Source: Tomocerus qinae (lineage: Eukaryota > Arthropoda > Collembola > Entomobryomorpha > Tomoceridae). From it: a stretch of 64,000 nucleotides of DNA. Position 1 is the first letter of the stretch, and every line of letters starts with the position of its first letter. The position numbers and the translations under genes are program-made. The notes below the pieces were generated by a model. The model did not search any database. It was not told the origin of the DNA and was given only the letters and a program-made list of their open reading frames with translations. Below are positions 1 through 15,099 of the stretch, piece by piece. The DNA lies in the NCBI GenBank assembly GCA_020055645.1, contig CM034546.1, positions 27,218,001 to 27,282,000 of the forward strand, read 5' to 3'.

Positions 1-1115
1 TCTTCGCCGTCCTTTAAAATTTTATTCAACCATTCCCTCAAAGTTTCGCCACAAATTTCCATTTTTATGTAAAATCCAGTTACTAGGCTATTACTAGCAG
101 AAACGAAGCATCCTCCAAAAAACTCTCTAGCAATAGCTGAAATTTTGTTAGTATGGTCATCCCATTGAAGTATTTTCATCATCTTATCAGTCGATAATGA
201 AAATTTGTCAGAGGATTTGTACTTAACAACATTTGGGTGATCTAGTTTTGCTTGATTCCTCAACTCCCTTAAAATGCCTACTTCATCAGTGTCGCCAAAG
301 CGTTTTCTGTTCGGAATGATTTTGATAGCATAAATCTGATGATCTACTGTGTCCGATGCGGCAATAACAACTCCGAAAGACCCGCTGCCTAATACTTTAT
401 TGGTTGTGTAATTCCATCGTTCGATGACATGCAGAAGATTCTTTTTATCTGCAAATACTCGATTTTGGGCATCTTCAATTATCTTTGAAATTGTTACTGA
501 GTCTGCTCCAAGAATTAGCAAAGCCGTTTCGACCGTTGTGCAGTGCTCTTCAAATTCTAATTGTGTAGCATCTTTCGGTTTTGCATAATGTTTCGTACGG
601 TTTCGAATATCTCGAAGTTTTATCAACGCATTTTTTTCATCGTCGTTTAGTTTTGTTTCATGCGGCTCCCAACGGAATTCCAATAGCCATTTAACACAGA
701 GTGGAGTATCCCATTTCGTTATGTCCCGAGAGTTGATCTTCTCTTGTTCTTCTTCGCGCCATTTTTTATGGGGGTGAGTAATAAAGAAATCCTCCTGAGA
801 ACTATTCTCCCATTTCTGACATTTTTCCACTAAATTGTTTTGAATGTATTCAGTAAATCCCTCTACTAATGCATCTATTTTCACTCCATACTTGTCATCA
901 ACATCTAAAATGTTTATTTTCCCATATAAATGATACTCGAAACCAAAAATGGTATTTTTGACTTAGTAAAACGAAATTATTTCATATGGTAATATTAATT
1001 AATTTATAAATTTTCTTCATTTTAAGAACGATGGAATGATATTAGTAAATTACGAAAATTTTATACATAAGTTAATCGAAAATGAATTTAAAAGCTTACC
1101 CAAATTTGCATCCAT
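1..1115 (-). CDS. HEPN-kinase gene, 5' part (runs off the left edge)
   Basis: The first coding exon is 1100-1115 (ATG at 1115, 16 nt, MDANL then one base) followed by a GTAAGC donor. The second exon begins at 904 after a TTTTAG acceptor in matching phase 1 and is cut by the window start. What remains covers the HEPN-like N-terminus with the RNRTKH (R-x4-H) motif and the kinase N-lobe: GSGSFGVV glycine loop, YAIK lysine and the FYIKMEIC hinge region. The HRD and DFG motifs lie outside the window. Every base here matches 57858-58972, the copy whose kinase exon carries a premature stop, but the matching position is left of base 1, so I cannot tell whether this copy shares it. HEPN and kinase calls rest on motifs seen; the function is not known. 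Confidence 0.8.
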
Positions 1116-3010
1116 CCTCTCAAATAGATTAGGCCTTCTAGTTAGTATTTCTCAATGCATTATGAAGCAATTGGAGGTGTTCTTTTCTTCAGTATTTTAT
1201 TGTTGGTAAAGGTATTTGCCTAAGATCTTCACAAAATGACACTATTATTATTTATAAAAACGTATAGCTTACATGTCTAAATATTTGAATAATTTTAGTA
1301 AATTTCCCTTTCATTATAATACAGACTACAAAAATGATGATCTAATATTTTTTAAGGACGTAATACTAATAATAAAGTACATACCTCCTACATTTTTGTC
1401 ATTAAATTTATTTTGACCCGGATCCGGAATGCTCTGAGATGGCAATTAAAATGCTAAAATCAATTAACAACCAAATATAAACTGTAACTGTAAGACAAAA
1501 ACTACAAAAGGTTGTGAGAATTTAAAACATACCCAAATTACCCACCAATATACTTCCCGATGATTCGATTGGTTTCAACTAAATTTGTCTTATCTCTGTG
1601 AAACATTTATCGGCCAGCTCGACAGAAATAAAAGCCGACCAGATTTGCTGAAGCGAAAATTATGATCATTTTATAATAAATGATATAAAGTAGTTTAGGC
1701 TTTATTGACAAAGTTGCCTATTCTAATTAATTGTATTATTGTCTTAAATAATATAAATCTAATCTAAACCTAATGATCTGAGTATCAGTATCATTAGCAT
1801 AGATTGACACAAAATATATTAATATCCTAGAGTTAAAATTCCTTAAGATAAAACGTGTCATCCGAAATATTTTATGAAAATTTTAGTACTTAGATGGTTA
1901 TATATTATAGTATATAGTTTATTCAATGCATTCTTTGTGCAAAGTGTTTTCAAGCTCATATATAATGCGCTTTAGGATTTCGCATGTCGTAATATCGCAA
2001 CTTTACCTCGTTGGATTGGTCACGCTGGCACTTTTATCTATATCACATTGAAACAAATTAACCATTCGATGACAATACTCCAAGTGTATAAAATTTTTAA
2101 TATATATATACATCTAAACCTGTACATAATTAAAAATCTAATGCGTAATTTCGACATCATAACTTCTAACCATTATAGCTTAAAAGCATTTCTTCAACAG
2201 CAGCGTCAGTTTTCAACTATTTAATACTAAATGAATTGCATACTAATTCGATTTTATCGGCTGTATTTGTAAGTGTATAGTACTTATATACGAAAGCTTA
2301 CAAAAAGTTGTCTTGTGTAAAGGATTTTTTATGATCTCTATACATACATACCTAAAATTTATAAAAAACCATTCATTATAAAGGAAATAATAGTATGTGG
2401 ATGGAATCTGGAATTCACCAATATTTGAAACTTGATTGGTATTTTTTGTTTTTCTGAATGGTATTGTTTTGTTTGGTTAATGTTTTTCGGATATTAAAAA
2501 TTATGATAATACGACATGGTTTGTTCAGCTTTTAATGAACAGTTAGCAAACATTTAGTTATTAAACACATGTTGTGTGGTGTATTGGGATGAAATGTAAA
2601 ATAAACGTTTGTGAATATCCAAAGTATATCAAGCAACAGTATAAATATTAACATTTATATGAAGTAAAAGTACTTATATGACTGAATGATAAGATAATTT
2701 TAATCTGCCTGACAAAATCCCTTTTCTCGGTCGGCATTTATAGACGGGGCGGTGTAATGTCCGGTCTAAATATGTGCTTGTACAACTGTTGTTATGTTAA
2801 ACAATTAATTACAATCATTTTATTGTAATATTAGTAATGAAACCAGATTTTACATTACCTATGTATGAATATACATATCACTTTTACCTATGTCCTGCTA
2901 ATGGACATAATAATTATACTACATAACAATTTTTATATTTACCACCATTTGCATCTTCTTCTGTTTATTCGAGTTCCACTAAACGTTGCTTGCAATGAGA
3001 AAACGAAATT
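1116..3010. other. 5' flank of the HEPN-kinase gene, no gene seen
   Basis: AT-rich DNA paralogous to 33540-35320, 23387-26580 (with insertions) and 58973-60870. It contains a short open stretch near 1385-1440 that looks like a 54-nt upstream exon (acceptor TCTCAG, donor GGAG/GTATGT, coding for a peptide ending NKFNDKNVG). The same stretch recurs in the other copies, so it may be a 5' exon or an untranslated leader. Nothing else supports a gene. Confidence 0.45.
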
Positions 3011-4455
3011 CGTTACAACGAAGTAATATTCGTTGTAATAACATGTAAGTAGTCTACAGATATCACATTTTGCATTTACAATAACAATTTACACCGAGTT
3101 GCCCCTTAACTTGAAATGTTATAAGAAAATTTAAACACAACTCCCCTCATCTAACCAGACTAACCATCCATTCATTTGAATTACACACAATATGACCAAC
3201 TATGGTAATGGTTGGATGGTTACGGGTTAAATTCTGGACAAAAGTTAAGATCATAATTCAAACTTTGACTCCAAAATAGATATGGGTAAGTCTGGAAATG
3301 TGACAAAATTATTGTAAATTTTGGTTCCAAGTATAATGGTAAAATTCCGGTTAAAATCGGGTATTTTATTTTAACCACCATAAATATCTAAAATTGAATT
3401 GAGACAAAATTTAAATTAATTACAACAGATAAAAATGTTAATTGTATAAAAATAATAAATATAAAAATAATAAAACAGAAAGTATAACAAATTATACTAT
3501 ACGACTCATATTATGTTATAAAATTTCGTCCTTTTCTGGGAATTTAGGAGGTTCAAGTACCGCCAACTCTGGATACGTGCCCAGTGCCCATATATCCGTT
3601 CGCCCTTGACAACGGTTATTAAGACTTTTATTATCTCATTCTTTAAGCTTTGTTGAAATTGGATTCATTTTACCAAAAGAACAGTTTTCTACTTATACTT
3701 GTAAATCATTATATTTTACGAGCAAGGGGCGCTTCTTGCTCTCGTTGATGGTCCCCAGACTGTGTATTAATAATTTAAAGATAGTGCCGTGAAGGATAAA
3801 AGTTTCGTGTCTTGTGGAAATGTGACTAAATTCTAATTAGGTAAATAATAAGTCTAAGAAGTACTTTATGGTGCAGTTATTTTTCGATTTGTTTTTTCAA
3901 TAAATGCATGATAAGCAGTTGTGTTTTAAAAATATTATGTTGATAATCATTAACCACGAGCACAATTCAAAATACCGTCAGCTTTCCTTGTTGCTACTGA
4001 AAATGAATAAGTTTTTCTCCATCTATAATGTCATGGATAAATGGCCCATATAATCAACATAATATTCATAACGAAACAGTTAAATTAGAGTTTCTAGATT
4101 TATCTACTATCCGGCCGAAATCAAAATGAGCTTTGGTACAATTTTCGCGCGAATAATACGGTTAGTTTTCTGTGCATATACTTAGGTGGTGCTTAGGTAA
4201 AATATATCATCAATCAATGTCATTAAACTAATAGCTGCGAAGTGCAGAATAAAATAGTACCACCTAAGTATATGCACAGAAAACCAACCGTATTATTCAC
4301 CAAATCGTACCAAAGTTCATTTTGATTTCGGCCGGATAGAAAGTATACGTTTTGGTACATTGGTTTTTGCACAATAACACTGGAATAAAGCCAACAACTT
4401 GTTCAGGGGCAGTGTATTACGATAAGTAGAATGTATTTCAGATACGACGATTTTT
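3011..4455. other. Segment present in block A but not block B
   Basis: After the shared stretch ending near 3020, block A and block B stop aligning until about 4992 versus 36581. Block A has roughly 1.9 kb here where block B has about 150 bp. Apart from the foldback element at 4107-4339 I see no gene or RNA. Either block A gained the DNA or block B lost it. Confidence 0.5.
4107..4339. mobile_element. Foldback/MITE-like inverted repeat
   Basis: The ends begin CTATCCGGCCGAAATCAAAA and close with the reverse complement; the arms extend about 90 bp each with a few mismatches, around a loop of about 55 bp. No coding capacity. I could not find a convincing target duplication, so the superfamily is open. 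A second copy is at 61964-62196 only because that region repeats this one. Confidence 0.7.
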
Positions 4456-4990
4456 TGTTATTTTATATTATTTTATATTAATTTACATTATTTTATATTA
4501 ATTTATATTATTTTATATTAATTTACATTATTTTATATTAATTTATATTATTTTATATTGTTTTATATTAATTTACATTATTTTATATTAATTTATATTA
4601 TTTTATATTAATTTACATTAATTTATATTATTTTATATTAATTTATATTAATTTATATTAATTTTTATTGTTTTGTATTAATTTATTTTAATTCATATTA
4701 ATTTTATTAATTTATATTAATTTATATTAATTTATATTAATTTATATTGTTTTATATTAATTTATTTTATTTTATATTAATTATATTAATTTATATTATT
4801 TTATATTAATTTATATTAATTTATATTAATTTATTTTATTTTATATTAATTCATATTAATTTATATTAATTTATATTAACTTATATTAATTTATATTGTT
4901 TTATACTAATTTATATTAACTTATATTAATTTATATTGTTTTATATTAATTTATATTAACTTATATTAATTTATATTATTTTATATTAAT
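4456..4990. repeat. AT-only tandem repeat, (TTATATTAATT)-type
   Basis: About 535 bp made almost entirely of TTTATATTA, ATTTTATATTA and AATTTACATTA variants in irregular 10-11 bp steps. The equivalent at 62314-62848 is the same apart from one T-run length. Block B lacks it. It lies just downstream of the IR gene stop. Confidence 0.9.
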
Positions 4991-5253
4991 GAGACAGAAG
5001 TTTACACTTAACCTAAACAGTAATATTTTTTACAAAAGCAAGTTCTTTCCTAGTCGCCAATATGGCACTCAGTGAACTTTGTGCAGTTAGTGGCCTGCCT
5101 TCAAATCTCCATCATGTCGCTGAAAATAAAATAAAAATGTTATTAAAAATAGGTTGAATAATATCATATTGAATAATTTTGTATATTTCAGTTCTACTTC
5201 TACTAGTTGCTAATAAAATAAAACCGAAATTAATGTAACGCTTAAAATATGCT

Positions 5254-7601
5254 TTAGTATTTTCTTACGAAGTTGATATTTACTTTGTCCGCCGGAAACA
5301 CACGCGAATACCTCTTCGAATATCTTTGGTGACGAGGTTTTAGTTTGCTAAAAAGAATGACGACGTTTATTTTCAGCATCAATCTAGAGTGCCACAACCA
5401 TTCCAGAAGGAACGTTATGAATGATCCAAGTAGTAAGTATCCACAAACGAAAAAAATAGTATGGATTTTCATCGACAGACTTATAGGCAATGTCTGAGAT
5501 TCTCTATGCTTCAGTTTGGAATGGGATATTATATTTTTCAAGTCAAGAATAAAATCGAATTGTTCCTTGAAATAATGTAGAATACCTCTCTCTTGCACGA
5601 CTTGAAACAAAGATTTGAATACATAACGGTAGCAATTTATGAAACGATAAGGCATTGGAGTAGCAAGATCTGTTTCCTTTACAGTCATGCAAATTCCGTC
5701 AGATGATACTTTAGATGGAATTAAGGGCACAGTGTGGTGACTTCTCTTTGTATAGTATACACTAAATAGTTTCATTGAGAAGTCTGTCAAAACTTTCCAA
5801 TTAAATGTAAAGTAGTTACCTTTTTTGTGCTTAGGTTTTCTATCGGTTCGCCAATTATATATGTGGACACTTGAATTCATCTTGTCCAGAATTTTATATT
5901 TTTCAAAATATTCGTTTCTCTGATCGTTAATATTCCACCGCCTGTCTTTCAGCCAGAACATTTTATATCCATTTTCCACGAGATCTTTAAAGTCCACAAA
6001 TTGCTTTCTGTCTGGTGGAGCAATAATCTCGCTTGTTATCCACGTTTCGTATTGAGTAGCAATTACAAATCCCATGAACACAATTACCAAATACAAAATG
6101 GTTCTTCTTTTATTGGGAACTCCCTGATTTAAAAGGACGGCTGTTGTGGATACAAAAATAAACTCTAATTTCTTGTAGAAAGTAGAAATTCGAAAGCCTA
6201 AAGCATAAAATGAAATCGGGAATAGCGAAAATATCAGCCACCAGCAATAGTCATCAAATGTATTTTGAATCAGAACTGTCAAAGGGATGTCCGCGAATCG
6301 AAGGTTGGCTTCGCAGTAATATGGAATCATCTCATCGAAGTATTCAATAGAACGAGTTGTATACCATTTCTGAATATAATTGTCTCTGTAGGGAAATGAC
6401 ATCAAAATGTATCCACATCGACGACGTTCTTGTTTTAGATTTGCATATCGCCATGTATAGTTGGCAGTGAAGTTCAATATTTCAGACATCAAATCAAAAG
6501 TTCTCACTGTATTTCGACAATTCCCATCTCTACTTTTACATCTTATCATTTTTCTTGGATTATAGAACGGAAAAAAAGGATATACTCCCCCGATTTGCAT
6601 TCCATGAAGATTTCCGTTTAAATTTTTCCAAACTCTTTCCCATTCTTCTTCGGAGTCTTCTGCTTCAATTGGATGATAAGTTAAAGACTCATCTTTGTAG
6701 AGAACCGGCGCATAAATCGAATATTGATATCCAACTTTTATAGCCATTATAAAGAGAGGAGCTCCCAATTCATAAGTGATGTTTGCTTGCCATTCTGGAT
6801 TCAGCCATTTCAATTCATCTTTGATGACGACTATGAATCTCGAATCCCGACGATTTATTTCTTTTCCAAAAGGAATGACTGGAGTTTTTAAGTCAGGGTC
6901 TGGCTCCATTAGAATATTTACAGTGCAGGAACTTCTAGAGAGATCCCGTGGATTATCTTCATGACGACCGAAGTGAGTTTTATTATATTTTGATGTTGCC
7001 AATGTCCATGGTTGGCCATTTTGGTTAGACAGGATAAAATCTGTCTGCCATTCGGATTGATGGGAAGTAATCATGTTAAAATCACAATTACTGTAGAACG
7101 ACAAATTTCTAAAGCAGTTGATGTTGTTTATAATAACAGAAATTAAAAATGGTACAACTGGATGCAGGAAATACATTTTAACACGAATTTTGCTCAGTTA
7201 TGTCTTCACCGGTGAAATACCCAAAGTAAATGAAAGAATGTTAATTCAGTTTTAAATGTTGTATACCTAGCCATTGAGGCACCAATGAAGTAGTCAAGGC
7301 TGGCAGTAGCAAAATAGCAACCAGCGACTGTCAAATGTCTTTAACCTCAAATTATAAAACATATACCATGAAATTCAAAATAGTTCTCCCAATTATTAAC
7401 AATAATCGGCTGCCTTATTCCTTGTAATACATTGGCGCCTCTTCTCATAAGCATTCTAACATTGTTCAATTCTAACGTCCTAAACAATGCAGTGCAGAGA
7501 AATAATTTTAGAACGTGGAACCAAAAGTTATGTATGCCCTGGTAGTATTGATTACGTTTAGGCAATTTGGGATTCAAATTTTTTGTGGTTGTATTACAAT
7601 T
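5254..7601 (-). CDS. Ionotropic receptor (IR family), copy A
   Basis: A ligand-gated cation-channel subunit of the iGluR-derived IR family, expected in the membrane of chemosensory dendrites. The main exon is 5254-7157. In the 640-codon frame beginning at 7176 it shows M1 (about residues 310-330), a pore loop (337-350), M2 (357-380, running into TQYETWITSEI) and M3 (570-595), with ligand-binding halves on either side. The ATG at 7176 is probably not the start: a CATCCAG acceptor lies just after it, and an upstream exon 7367-7601 (acceptor CTCTTTTGCAG, donor ATG/GTATATG) ends in phase 1 and joins it in frame. Exon 7367-7601 encodes a segment ending NNWENYFEFH. Still earlier exons, including the start, were not found. 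IRs are very divergent, so no subfamily or ligand is assigned. Confidence 0.85.
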
Positions 7602-10147
7602 CTGCAAAAGAGATGCAATAATAATTAGTTGATAATTTCTAAACATAAACTGAAAACTTGTAAATTCATTTCAGCAGAACATTTGCGCTGTGTTAGAAGA
7701 CTGCAAATGCTTCCACCACTAAAAACTCTGAATAAATGGTTAGATGTCAACATTTTATTTTCCCATTCCCTCCAAGTATTTTGTAAAATGAATTATGTAT
7801 AATATCATGCATGATGATAAAAGGTGACAAAAATATTAAAATAATTAAAAGCTTTAAATGCATTAATTTACAACAAAATGATATTTTCTGCTGTAATTCG
7901 TCAACATTTGTTGTGGTTTTTGCAGTTACTACAACAGCATCGAAGGTGTCCTTACGTTGTGTCAATTGAAGAAAGCTTTTATAGCTTTCGTCATATTTTA
8001 TTTTATCCGTATCTTTGGAAAGTTACTGGAACTTTTGTGGTTGAACTTATAAAATTAATGGCCTTTGATTTGGAAGGGATACTATTTTCATTTCAAATTA
8101 ACATGCGATTTTGATATTCACGGTATTATTGTATCAGCAAAAGGCTTGAACTACTTATGGCCTCTAACTAGAGCATATACATTATACATAACAACGGAAC
8201 AAGCAATTCAGACACGAAAACTCACGACATATATACCATTACATGAAGGCTACGTGTTATAACCATAGCTCAGTGTGGAGCCAGTATTATCTCTCTATAT
8301 TCATTCATAATCATCAACATGAAATTGAGATGAGTGGTATAAATTGAGTAATATTCATTTCTATTGAAGTGATAAAGCTTGTGAGCAATTACATTTTTAC
8401 ATTACCAGATCTCAGTTAAATCAGTATTCTTCAATAATTTAAACTGTTAAAATATTCCCTTCTCATTCACCAATTCTTTATTATTGTGAACGAATTCTAC
8501 AGACAATGTTTCTGTGCAGAAGTATCTAGGCGATCATCAAATATTCATATCACCATACTTGTGTGTGTGTGTTTGCTCGGCAGGTTAATGCTCGTGAGAA
8601 ATAAAGAAGTTTGCTGACCGCAATCGGTTTCTACGAAATACAAAGTGAGTACTATTACAGTTAGATACTGTAGGGAAATATAGCAATTATGTAAGTAAAT
8701 CTCAAGACAAAAGTCACACAAACAAGTACCTTAAACCGTTTTTCATCCAGGTATCGGTTGTTAAAATTAAATAGCACGCAAGTTTGAAGCGCAATTTATG
8801 CCGAAACAATTATAGTTCAATGGCTTCCTTTATGTACAATGAAATGAAATCAGCATGTAAAAGCTCGGCTAGTGTCTCACTTGTAATTACACTTGCACTT
8901 TGCACTATAAACAATTTTGAGAACAAACTAACCAGTAATAGTGGCCAGCTAAAATCATTTTTCATCAGTGCTTTAAATTAATTAACTGACTTCTTAGAAA
9001 TCAATTATTTTGGATTTAGATATGCTAAAAATTTAACTGGTAGCCCTACGTAAAATTAATTTTTTCTTACAACAATGATGTGCTACACTTACACTCTACT
9101 TTTGGAGTGAATTTTCGGTGAATGCACTTGCACATCTTATATTAATTGCTAGTTAATAACAATTACGTTTTTTAACACACATTCTCAGTTATATTTAACT
9201 TCCGCAAATAAAAATGCAGATCATGAACAAATATTGACACACTTGGTCAAAAATAACCAGAGTATAGGCAAAGAGAGTGATAGTGATATTAATCGCCAAC
9301 TAAACGACGAAATGGAGACAAAAAAACTGGATCTCAGTTAACCCTTCACTTTGGGCATTTAGATCTTAGCTTAGAATGTTTTAAAATGAAAGACGTACAG
9401 CAGTTTTTTAGAATAAAATAAGCATAAAATTGTGTGTCTCTTCGTGAACACAGCTGACAGCATTAGTTAGATGAGATATAAATGGTTTAAAATGTAAAAA
9501 GGAAGACAAGGGTTCTACATGTATGGACAGAAACTGGATAGAAGCAAATCTATAATTTAAGGTAGCATTGATTTAAGTAGAGACGCAATGTTTCAAAAAA
9601 ACAGAATGTAGATAATTGTTAGCATATACCACTGTTACATAATTGATATGTTTCACGAGACATTTCATTGAAATGAAACTTTAATCAATAATTTTAAAAC
9701 AATTCAATAGAAGCTTTTAATTAATTGTAGCGTAATTTATCTAAAACATTTCACGAAAATACAAAATTAAACAACATTGATAATTAGATGCTACTTTGTG
9801 AATATTATAAGGTAGGTAATAATAATGATCACAGAACTGTCGTTAAATTTATAATAAATAAAGGTATGCTCGACTTTTTCTAATCTCCTAATACTAGCCC
9901 TCGAATATAAAACCCTACGCTTGCGTAAAAAAGAAATTATTGAATTAAAAAATAAAAAAATAAAAAAATAACGTAAAATTACTGTCTAAAGTCTAAATTT
10001 ACATCCAGTAATATTATAACATTTCTACAAATAGTATCTGCTATCTATGTGAATATGGCTGTATTGTCAAGCTAGACAATGTTCCATTTAAATTGAATTA
10101 ATACTCTGCTAAATCTAAGTCTGAGGATTTTACACCCAGTATTTATA
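7602..10147. other. Between IR and GPR107-like gene, no confirmed gene
   Basis: The first exon or exons of the IR gene should lie in its lower part, but none could be fixed. Small open frames at 7747-7965 (minus) and 7878-8981 (plus) are not kept intact in the block B counterpart. Position 8696-8700 (AAATC) is the empty site of the copia element and 9121-9128 (AATGCACT) is the empty site of the TIR element found in block B. A short GT run is near 8561-8572. Confidence 0.5.
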
Positions 10148-14314
<4,167 letters not shown>

Positions 14315-15099
14315 GTTATTTCTTCCCAAATGATTATTTTGTGATCTTCAATTACTGTGACACTAAAAATTAAAACCATATTAGATTAGACTGACAAATA
14401 GGCACTGCATATACGAAATTGACAGAAAATGAAAACTATCTTTGATCTTTAGTTAATTTCAAAGGTTAGGTTGTAACCTGTTGCTTACCGGTTGTCTCTC
14501 CTGCTAACATTGCTTTCGCTGTTGACAACTGTAAATTTATTATTTAGGTGTCATCTAATCCCCTTGTAACACACGAAGGTAAGCAATGGTAATTAATATT
14601 AATGATTTATGTAGCGCTGGATATAGCATTCGTGCTAGCTAATAACGTTTTCACTTATGTACCCCAAACGTATACCTTCACTTTCACTTCATGTCATGTA
14701 CTAAATTTTACATACGAAGTATGCATTATGCATTCTGTTCTCCTATCAAAATGTTCTCTTATTTATTTCTACATGCATCAGTTTAATGCAAAATAGGTTA
14801 ACTTTTTAAGACAGATTTGTACCTTGGATTTGTTCGAATTTTATAATTTTAATATTTATTCACCTAAGATAATGAATTAATTACATTTACTAATTGATTT
14901 GTGGAGTTGATTGTTACTGGAATAAATAATAATAATTATAGTCAAACATGTATGAATAACAATTATAACATAAATTAGAGTTATATTATTCATTTCCCAA
15001 AATACGTCAAATGTTCTGTGATAGTTTCGGAACTTTTAAAATGGGTGTTGAACGACTGTTAATTCGCCAGTTAATTGTGTCTTAGTATCGAAGTTTTTG
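14315..15099. other. GPR107-like promoter side / 3' UTR of kinase-Hsp70 gene
   Basis: Contains the 5' flank of the GPR107-like gene at its left and the 3' UTR of the composite gene at its right. A minus-strand AATAAA signal is at 14855-14860, about 240 bp past the stop at 15100. The small plus-strand ORF 14602-14796 has no recognisable content. Confidence 0.45.

Noticed and set aside
3530-3625. GC-richer patch as a tRNA or SINE head
   Set aside because: No cloverleaf or A/B box arrangement could be made out.
4107-4339. Foldback at 4107-4339 as a transcription terminator or structured RNA gene
   Set aside because: Long imperfect arms and repeat-like ends fit a mobile element better; no sign of a transcript.
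7158-7176. ATG at 7176 as start of the IR gene (and 38781 in copy B)
   Set aside because: A conserved acceptor follows it and an upstream exon joins in phase, so the ATG probably lies in an intron.
7878-8981. Plus-strand small ORFs near the IR 5' flank
   Set aside because: Stops and indels interrupt them in block B and no family resemblance was seen.
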